64,000 nucleotides of DNA, from assembly GCA_030998225.1 (NCBI GenBank), contig JAPYXD010000598.1, positions 248,001-312,000 of the forward strand, read 5' to 3'. This DNA comes from Diplolepis rosae. Taxonomy: Eukaryota > Arthropoda > Insecta > Hymenoptera > Diplolepididae. Position numbers and translations under genes: made by a program. Below are positions 54,405-64,000 of this stretch, piece by piece; the stretch's first letter is position 1; every line of letters starts with the position of its first letter. The notes beneath the pieces are model-generated. The model saw only the letters and a program-made list of their open reading frames with translations. It did no database searches and was not told where the DNA came from.

Positions 54405-57400
54405 GTATTTACGGGGTAAAAAACTACCCTTATTCATAATGAACGACACAAAAACAGCATTATCACTTTTAACGCAACCTTTTTTTCACAAAAAAAGTGT
54501 TTTAACCACAAGCATTCATCGTCCCCGAAATATTAAGGGTGGTAAGAACTCTCGGAAATAATGAAAAAATCACCCCTATTAATAAAAAATCATAACTTTC
54601 TCGAATATCACCTTTGACGCAACCTTTTTCTATCGCAAAAAGTGTCTGAAGCATAAGCATTTATTACCTTTGAAATATTAAGGGTGGTAAGAACTCTCGG
54701 AAATAATGAAAAAACCACCCCTATTAATAAAGGAATCCAAACTTTCTCGAATTTCACCTTTAACGCAACCTTTTTTTATCAAAGACAGTGTCTTGAGCAT
54801 TAGAATTTATTACGCCCGAAATATTAAGGGTGGTAAGGACTCTCCGAAATAATAAAAAAAATCATCCCTATTAATAAAAAATCCAAACTTTATCGAATTT
54901 CACCTTTAACGCTACATTTTTTTATCGCAAAAAGTGTCTGAAGCATAAGCATTTAATACCCCCGAAATATTAAGGCTGGTAAGAACTCTCGGAAATAATA
55001 AAAAAAACCATCCCTATTAATAAAAAATCCAAACTTTCTCGAATATCACCTTTAACGCAACCTTTTTTTATCGAAAAAAGTGTCTGGAACATAAGCATTC
55101 ATCGTCTCTGGAATATAAAGGGTGGTAAGAACTTTCGGAAATAATAAAAAAACCACCCCTATTAATAAAAAAATCCAAACTTTCTCGAATTTCACCTTTG
55201 ACGCAACCTTTTTTTATCGCAAAAAGTGTCTGAAGCATAAGCATTTATTACCCCCGAAATATTAAGGGTGGTAAGAACTTTCAGAAATAATAAAAAAACC
55301 ACCCCAATTAATAAAAAAATCCAAACTTTCTCGAATTTCACCTTTAACGCAACCTTTTTTTATCGCAAAAAGTGTCTGAAGCATAAGCATTTATTACCCC
55401 CGAAATATTAAGGGTGGTAAGAACTCTCGGAAATAATAAAAAAAACCATCCCTATTAATAAAAAATCCAAACTTTCTCGAATATCACCTTTAACGCAACC
55501 TTTTTTTATCGAAAAAAGTGTCTGGAACATAAGCATTCATCGTCTCTGGAATATAAAGGGTGGTAAGAACTTTCGGAAATAATAAAAAAAACACCCCTAT
55601 TAATAAAAAAATCCAAACTTTCTCGAATTTCACCTTTGACGCAACCTTTTTTTATCGCAAAAAGTGTCTGAAGCATAAGCATTTATTACCCCCGAAATAT
55701 TAAGGGTGGTAAGAACTCTCGGAAATAATGAAAAAACCACCCCTATTAATAAAGGAATCCAAACTTTCTCGAATTTCACCTTTAACGCAACCTTTTTTTA
55801 TTGAAAAAAGTGTCTGAAGCATAAGAATTTATTACCCCCCTAAATATTAAGGATGGTGAGAACTCTCGGAAATAATAAAAAAACCACCCCTATAAATAAA
55901 AAAATCCAAACTTTCTCGAATTTCACCTTTAACGCAACCTTTTTTTATCGAAAAAAGTATCTTGAACATAAGCATTCATCGTCTCTGGAATATAAAGGGT
56001 GTTAAGAACTTTCGGAAATAATAAAAAAAACACCCCTATTAATAAAAAATCATAACTTTCTCGAATATCACCTTTAACGCAACCTTTTTTTATCGAAAAA
56101 AGTGTCTTGAACATAAGCATTCATCGTCTCTGGAATATAAAGGGTGTTAAGAACTTTCGGAAATAATGAAAAAACCACCCCTATTAATAAAGATATCCAA
56201 ACTTTCTCGAATTTCACCTTTAACGCAACCTTTTTTTATTGAAAAAAGTGTCTGAAGCATAAGAATTTATTACCCCCCTAAATATTAAGGATGGTGAGAA
56301 CTCTCGGAAATAATAAAAAAACCACCCCTATAAATAAAAAAATCAAAACTTTCTCGAATTTCACCTTTAACGCAACATTTTTTTATCGAGGAGAGTGTCT
56401 GAAGCATAAGCATTTATTACCCCCGAAATATTAAGGGTGGTAAGAACTCTCGGAAATAATGAAAAAACCACCCCTATTAATAAAAAAATCCAAACTTTCT
56501 CGAATTTCACCTTTAACGCAACCTTTTTTTATCGCAAAAAGTGTCTGGAACATAAGCATTCATCGTCTCTGGAATATAAAGGGTGGTAAGAACTTTCGGA
56601 AATAATAAAAAAAACACCCCTATTAATAAAAAAATCCAAACTTTCTCGAATTTCACCTTTGACGCAACCTTTTTTTATCGCAAAAAGTGTCTGAAGCATA
56701 AGCATTTATTACCCCCGAAATATTAAGGGTGGTAAGAACTTTCAGAAATAATAAAAAAACCACCCCTATTAATAAAAAAATCCAAACTTTCTCGAATTTC
56801 ACCTTTGACGCAACCTTTTTTTATCGCAAAAAGTGTCTGAAGCATAAGCATTTATTACCCCCGAAATATTAAGGGTGGTAAGAACTCTCGGAAATAATGA
56901 AAAAACCACCCCTATTAATAAAAAAATCCAAACTTTCTCGAATTTCACCTTTAACGCAACCTTTTTTTATTGAAAAAAGTGTCTGAAGCATAAGAATTTA
57001 TTACCCCCCTAAATATTAAGGATGGTGAGAACTCTCGGAAATAATAAAAAAATCACCCCTATTAATAAAAAATCATAACTTTCTCGAATATCACCTTTAA
57101 CGCAACCCTTTTTTTGTCGCAAAAAGTGTCTGCAGCATAAGCATTTATTACCCCCGAAATATTAAGGATGGTGAGAACTCTCGGAAATAATGAAAAAATC
57201 ACCCCTATTAATAAAAAATCATAACTTTCTCGAATATCACCTTTGACGCAACCTTTTTCTATCGCAAAAAGTGTCTGAAGCATAAGCATTTATTACCTTT
57301 GAAATATTAAGGGTGGTAAGAACTCTCGGAAATAATGAAAAAACCACCCCTATTAATAAAGGAATCCAAACTTTCTCGAATTTCACCTTTAACGCAACCT

Positions 57401-60400
57401 TTTTTTATCAAAGACAGTGTCTTGAGCATTAGAATTTATTACGCCCGAAATATTAAGGGTGGTAAGGACTCTCCGAAATAATAAAAAAAATCATCCCTAT
57501 TAATAAAAAATCCAAACTTTATCGAATTTCACCTTTAACGCTACATTTTTTTATCGCAAAAAGTGTCTGAAGCATAAGCATTTAATACCCCCGAAATATT
57601 AAGGCTGGTAAGAACTCTCGGAAATAATAAAAAAACCACCCCTATTAATAAAAAATCATAACTTTCTCGAATATCACCTTTAACGCAACCTTTTTTTATC
57701 GAAAAAAGTGTCTGGAACATAAGCATTCATCGTCTCTGGAATATAAAGGGTGGTAAGAACTTTCGGAAATAATAAAAAAACCACCCCTATTAGTAAAAAA
57801 ATCCAACCATTCTCGAATTTCACCTTTGACGCAACCTTTTTCTATCGCAAAAAGTGTCTGAAGCATAAGCATTTATTACCCCCGAAATATTAAGGGTGGT
57901 AAGAACTCTCGGAAATAATAAAAAAATCACCCCTATTAATAAAGGAATCCAAACTTTCTCGAATTTCACCTTTAACGCAACCTTTTTTATTTAAAAATGT
58001 GTCTGCAGCATAAGAATTTATTACCCCCCTAAATATTAAGGCTGGTAAGAACTCTCGGAAATAATAAAAAAACCACCCCTATTAATAAAAAATCCAAACT
58101 TTCTCGAATTTCACCTTTAACGCAACCTTTTTTTATCGAAAAAAGTATCTTGAACATAAGCATTCATCGTCTCTGGAATATAAAGGGTGTTAAGAACTTT
58201 CGGAAATAATAAAAAAACCACCCCAATTAATAAAAAATCTTAACTTTCTCGAATTTCACCTTTAACGCAACCTTTTTTTATCGAAAAAAGTGTCTTGAAC
58301 ATAAGCATTCATCGTCTCTGGAATATAAAGGGTGTTAAGAACTCTCGGAAATAATAAAAAAAATCACCCCTATTAATAAAAAATCCAAACTTTCTCGAAT
58401 TTCACCTTTAACGCAACCTTTATTTATCAAAGACAGTGTCTTGAGCATAAGAATTTATTGCCCCCCTAAATATTAAGGATGGTGAGAACTCTCGGAAATA
58501 ATAAAAAAACCACCCCTACAAATGAAAAAATCCAAACTTTCTCGAATTTCACCTTTAACGCAACCTTTTTTTATCGAAAAAAGTGTCTGCAGCATAAGCA
58601 TTTATTACCCCCGAAATATTAAGGATGGTGAGAACTCTCGGAAATAATAAAAAAAATCACCCCTATTAATAAAAAATCCAAACTTTCTCGAATATCACCT
58701 TTAACGCAACCTTTTTTTATCGAAAAAAGTGTCTTGAACATAAGCATTCATCGTCTCTGGAATATAAAGGGTGTTAAGAACTTTCGGAAATAATAAAAAA
58801 ACCACCCCTATTAATAAAAAAATCCAACCATTCTCGAATTTCACCTTTGACGCAACCTTTTTCTATCGCAAAAAGTGTCTGAAGCATAAGCATTTATTAC
58901 CCCCGAAATATTAAGGGTGGTAAGAACTCTTCGAAATAATAAAAAAACCACCCCTATTAATAAAAAAATCCAAACTTTCTCGAATTTCACCTTTGACGCA
59001 ACCTTTTTTTATCGCAAAAAGTGTCTGAAGCATAAGCATTTATTACCCCCGAAATATTAAGGGTGGTAAGAACTCTCGGAAATAATGAAAAAACCACCCC
59101 TATTAATAAAGGAATCCAAACTTTCTCGAATTTCACCTTTAACGCAACCTTTTTTATTGAAAAAAGTGTCTGCAGCATAAGCATTTATTACACCCCTAAA
59201 TATTAAGGATGGTGAGAACTCTCGGAAATAATAAAAAAATCACCCCTATTAATAAAAAATCATAACTTTCTCGAATATCACCTTTAACGCAACCCTTTTT
59301 TTGTCGAAAAAAGACTCTGAAGCATAAGCATTTATTACCCCCGAAATATTAAGGGTGGGAAGAACTCTCGGAAATAATGAAAAAATCACCCCTATTAATA
59401 AAAAATCATAACTTTCTCGAATATCACCTTTGACGCAACCTTTTTCTATCGCAAAAAGTGTCTGAAGCATAAGCATTTATTACCTTTGAAATATTAAGGG
59501 TGGTAAGAACTCTCGGAAATAATGAAAAAACCACCCCTATTAATAAAGGAATCCAAACTTTCTCGAATTTCACCTTTAACGCAACCTTTTTTTATCAAAG
59601 ACAGTGTCTTGAGCATTAGAATTTATTACGCCCGAAATATTAAGGGTGGTAAGGACTCTCCGAAATAATAAAAAAAATCATCCCTATTAATAAAAAATCC
59701 AAACTTTATCGAATTTCACCTTTAACGCTACATTTTTTTATCGCAAAAAGTGTCTGAAGCATAAGCATTTAATACCCCCGAAATATTAAGGCTGGTAAGA
59801 ACTCTCGGAAATAATAAAAAAACCACCCCTATTAATAAAAAATCCAAACTTTCTCGAATATCACCTTTAACGCAACCTTTTTTTATCGAAAAAAGTGTCT
59901 GAAGCATAAGCATTTATTACCCCCGAAATATTAAGGGTGGTAAGAACTTTCAGAAATAATAAAAAAACCACCCCAATTAATAAAAAAATCCAAACTTTCT
60001 CGAATTTCACCTTTAACGCAACCTTTTTTTATCGCAAAAAGTGTCTGGAACATAAGCATTCATCGTCTCTGGAATATAAAGGGTGGTAAGAACTTTCGGA
60101 AATAATAAAAAAAACACCCCTATAAATAAAAAAATCAAAACTTTCTCGAATTTCACCTTTGACGCAACCTTTTTTCATCGCAAAAAGTGTCTGAAGCATA
60201 AGCATTTATTACCCCCGAAATATTAAGGGTGGTAAGAACTCTCGGAAATAATGAAAAAACCACCCCTATTAATAAAGGAATCCAAACTTTCTCGAATTTC
60301 ACCTTTAACGCAACCTTTTTTTATTGAAAAAAGTGTCTGAAGCATAAGAATTTATTACCCCCCTAAATATTAAGGATGGTGAGAACTCTCGGAAATAATA

Positions 60401-63400
60401 AAAAAACCACCCCTATAAATAAAAAAATCCAAACTTTCTCGAATTTCACCTTTAACGCAACCTTTTTTTATCGAAAAAAGTATCTTGAACATAAGCATTC
60501 ATCGTCTCTGGAATATAAAGGGTGTTAAGAACTTTCGGAAATAAAAAAAAATCACCCCTATTAATAAAAAATCATAACTTTCTCGAATATCACCTTTAAC
60601 GCAACCTTTTTTTATTGAAAAAAGTGTCTTGAACATAAGCATTCATCGTCTCTGGAATATAAAGGGTGTTAAGAACTTTCGGAAATAATGAAAAAACCAC
60701 CCCTATTAATAAAGATATCCAAACTTTCTCGAATTTCACCTTTAACGCAACCTTTTTTTATTGAAAAAAGTGTATGAAGCATAAGAATTTATTACCCCCC
60801 GAAATATTAAGGATGGTGAGAACTCTCGGAAATAATAAAAAAACCACCCCTATTAATAAAAAAATCCAAATTTTATCGAATTTCACCTTTAACGCAACAT
60901 TTTTTTATCGAGGAGAGTGTCACAAGCATAAGCATTTATTACCCCCGAAATATTAAGGGTGGTAAGAACTTTCAGAAATAATAAAAAAACCACCCCAATT
61001 AATAAAAAAATCCAAACTTTCTCGAATTTCACCTTTAACGCAACCTTTTTTTATCGCAAAAAGTGTCTGGAACATAAGCATTCATCGTCTCTGGAATATA
61101 AAGGGTGGTAAGAACTTTCGGAAATAATAAAAAAAACACCCCTATTAATAAAAAAATCCAAACTTTCTCGAATTTCACCTTTGACGCAACCTTTTTTTAT
61201 CGCAAAAAGTGTCTGAAGCATAAGCATTTATTACCCCCGAAATATTAAGGGTGGTAAGAACTTTCAGAAATAATAAAAAAACCACCCCAATTAATAAAAA
61301 AATCCAAACTTTCTCGAATTTCACCTTTGACGCAACCTTTTTTTATCGCAAAAAGTGTCTGAAGCATAAGCATTTATTACCCCCGAAATATTAAGGGTGG
61401 TAAGAACTCTCGGAAATAATGAAAAAACCACCCCTATTAATAAAAAAATCCAAACTTTCTCGAATTTCACCTTTAACGCAACCTTTTTTTATTGAAAAAA
61501 GTGTCTGAAGCATAAGAATTTATTACCCCCCTAAATATTAAGGATGGTGAGAACTCTCGGAAATAATAAAAAAACCACCCCTATTAATAAAAAATCATAA
61601 CTTTCTCGAATATCACCTTTAACGCAACCTTTTTTTATCGAAAAAAGTGTCTGCAGCATAAGCATTTATTACCCCCGAAATATTAAGGATGGTGAGAACT
61701 CTCGGAAATAATGAAAAAATCACCCCTATTAATAAAAAATCATAACTTTCTCGAATATCACCTTTGACGCAACCTTTTTCTATCGCAAAAAGTGTCTGAA
61801 GCATAAGCATTTATTACCTTTGAAATATTAAGGGTGGTAAGAACTCTCGGAAATAATGAAAAAACCACCCCTATTAATAAAGGAATCCAAACTTTCTCGA
61901 ATTTCACCTTTAACGCAACCTTTTTTTATCAAAGACAGTGTCTTGAGCATTAGAATTTATTACGCCCGAAATATTAAGGGTGGTAAGGACTCTCCGAAAT
62001 AATAAAAAAAATCATCCCTATTAATAAAAAATCCAAACTTTATCGAATTTCACCTTTAACGCTACATTTTTTTATCGCAAAAAGTGTCTGAAGCATAAGC
62101 ATTTAATACCCCCGAAATATTAAGGCTGGTAAGAACTCTCGGAAATAATAAAAAAACCACCCCTATTAATAAAAAATCCAAACTTTCTCGAATATCACCT
62201 TTAACGCAACCTTTTTTTATCGAAAAAAGTGTCTGGAACATAAGCATTCATCGTCTCTGGAATATAAAGGGTGGTAAGAACTTTCGGAAATAATAAAAAA
62301 ACCACCCCTATTAATAAAAAAATCCAAACTTTCTCGAATTTCACCTTTGACGCAACCTTTTTTTATCGCAAAAAGTGTCTGAAGCATAAGCATTTATTAC
62401 CCCCGAAATATTAAGGGTGGTAAGAACTCTCGGAAATAATGAAAAAACCACCCCTATTAATAAAGGAATCCAAACTTTCTCGAATTTCACCTTTAACGCA
62501 ACCTTTTTTTATTGAAAAAAGTGTCTGAAGCATAAGAATTTATTACCCCCCTAAATATTAAGGATGGTGAGAACTCTCGGAAATAATAAAAAAACCACCC
62601 CTATTAATAAAAAATCCAAACTTTCTCGAATTTCACCTTTAACGCAACCTTTTTTTATCGAAAAAAGTATCTTGAACATAAGCATTCATCGTCTCTGGAA
62701 TATAAAGGGTGTTAAGAACTTTCGGAAATAATAAAAAAACCACCCCAATTAATAAAAAATCCAAACTTTCTCGAATATCACCTTTAACGCAACCTTTTTT
62801 TATCGAAAAAAGTGTCTTGAACATAAGCATTCATCGTCTCTGGAATATAAAGGGTGTTAAGAACTCTCGGAAATAATAAAAAAAATCACCCCTATTAATA
62901 AAAAATCCAAACTTTCTCGAATTTCACCTTTAACGCAACCTTTATTTATCAAAGACAGTGTCTTGAGCATAAGAATTTATTACCCCCCTAAATATTAAGG
63001 ATGGTGAGAACTCTCGGAAATAATAAAAAAACCACCCCTACAAATGAAAAAATCCAAACTTTCTCGAATTTCACCTTTAACGCAACCTTTTTTTATCGAA
63101 AAAAGTGTCTGCAGCATAAGCATTTATTACCCCCGAAATATTAAGGATGGTGAGAACTCTGGGAAATAATGAAAAAATCACCCCTATTAATAAAGAAATC
63201 CAAACTTTCTCGAATTTCACCTTTAACGCAACCTTTTTTTATCGAAAAAGTGTCTTGAACATAAGCATTCATCGTCTCTGGAATATAAAGGGTGGTAAGA
63301 ACTTTCGGAAATAATAAAAAAACCACCCCTATTAATAAAAAAATCCAAACATTCTCGAATTTCACCTTTGACGCAACCTTTTTCTATCGCAAAAAGTGTC

Positions 63401-64000
63401 TGAAGCATAAGCATTTATTACCCCCGAAATATTAAGGGTGGTAAGAACTCTTCGAAATAATAAAAAAACCACCCCTATTAATAAAAAAATCCAAACTTTC
63501 TCGAATTTCACCTTTGACGCAACCTTTTTTTATCGCAAAAAGTGTCTGCAGCATAAGCATTTATTACCCCCGAAATATTAAGGATGGTGAGAACTCTCGG
63601 AAATAATAAAAAAACCACCCCTATTAATAAAGGAATCCAAACTTTCTCGAATTTCACCTTTAACGCAACCTTTTTTATTGAAAAAAGTGTCTGCAGCATA
63701 AGCATTTATTACACCCCTAAATATTAAGCATGGTGAGAACTCTCGTAAATAATAAAAAAACCACCCCTATTAATAAAAAATCATAACTTTCTCGAATATC
63801 ACCTTTAACGCAACCCTTTTTTTATCACAAAAAGTGTCTGCAGCATAAGCATTTATTACCCCCGAAATATTAAGGATGGTGAGAACTCTCGGAAATAATG
63901 AAAAAATCACCCCTATTAATAAAAAATCATAACTTTCTCGAATATCACCTTTGACGCAACCTTTTTCTATCGCAAAAAGTGTCTGAAGCATAAGCATTTA
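54405..64000 (-). repeat. Satellite array, about 146-bp monomer with higher-order organisation
   Basis: About 65 tandem monomers run past the window end. A monomer carries CCCCTATTAATAAAAAATC, TTTCTCGAAT, CACCTTTAACGCAACC, GTGTCTGAAGCATAAGC and GGGTGGTAAGAACTCTCGG. Repeat starts at 55156 and 55302 give a 146-bp period. At least four monomer classes differ in the segment after GTGTCT. One class (TTATTACCTTTG) recurs at 54661, 57290, 59477, 61811 and about 63998, that is every 18, 15, 16 and 15 monomers. The first monomer is the most diverged, usual at an array edge. The open frames on the minus strand that recur with the monomers are not genes. Confidence 0.95.

Noticed and set aside
55929..63997. 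Many minus-strand open frames of 60-75 codons with similar peptides (MLMLQTLFSIKKG type)
   Set aside because: They repeat with the satellite monomer and follow its period. There is no start context, domain or codon pattern beyond that of the repeat.
54405..64000. CRISPR-like array
   Set aside because: The whole 146-bp unit is repeated, there are no unique spacers, and the setting is an insect nuclear genome.

Overview
The window reads as nuclear DNA of an insect, AT-rich and dominated by transposable elements. Four small exons on the minus strand form the 3' part of one host gene: POSH/SH3RF, the scaffold protein with a RING finger and several SH3 domains. Their reading phases match at every splice junction. 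The style of the exon peptides suggests a hymenopteran, but this is not secure. No bacterial, organellar or CRISPR feature was seen.

Region 1-25292 is a nest of Ty3/gypsy-type LTR retrotransposons. Element A (692-11362, minus strand) and element B (12511-24197, plus strand) each carry gag with zinc knuckles, protease-RT-RNase H, and an integrase. In both, gag and pol are joined by the same -1 frameshift heptamer, TTTAAAC. Units with LTR-like ends (TGT...ACA) are joined end to end through a repeated tetranucleotide AGCA/AGTA at 688, 11363, 12507, 13668 and 24198. Element A's two LTRs share a near-identical 578-bp core, but the outer end of each has been replaced by an inverted copy of its own inner end. 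A mariner-type element sits in A's 3' LTR; the inverted arm preserves its empty site. Element B's two sides share a near-identical 1095-bp sequence next to LTRs that otherwise differ. Both elements look dead: B has lost an RT catalytic Asp, and A has lost the protease Asp.

Region 25293-53700 holds the POSH 3' exons at 29096-31323 and the next exon upstream at 51682-51833. The roughly 20-kb intron between them is filled by a candidate P-element-like transposon (about 31637-50754). It has long inverted termini, a degenerate THAP domain and exons of a P-type transposase. A non-LTR retrotransposon with APE, RT and RNase H (32181-~37540) and an inverted pair of Penelope-like elements (~40977-46010) have inserted into it. 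The Penelope ends carry hammerhead-ribozyme motifs. Smaller elements (TTAA piggyBac type, hAT type, a 132-bp SINE-like insert, hairpin MITEs) are scattered through the intron.

Region 53700-64000 begins with a frameshifted THAP fragment, a well-formed hammerhead inside a Penelope terminal remnant, and a half MITE. It then becomes a satellite array of about 65 monomers of about 146 bp. Variant monomers recur every 15, 16 or 18 units, which shows higher-order organisation. If POSH continues to the right, as its missing RING and early SH3 exons imply, the satellite lies inside a POSH intron.
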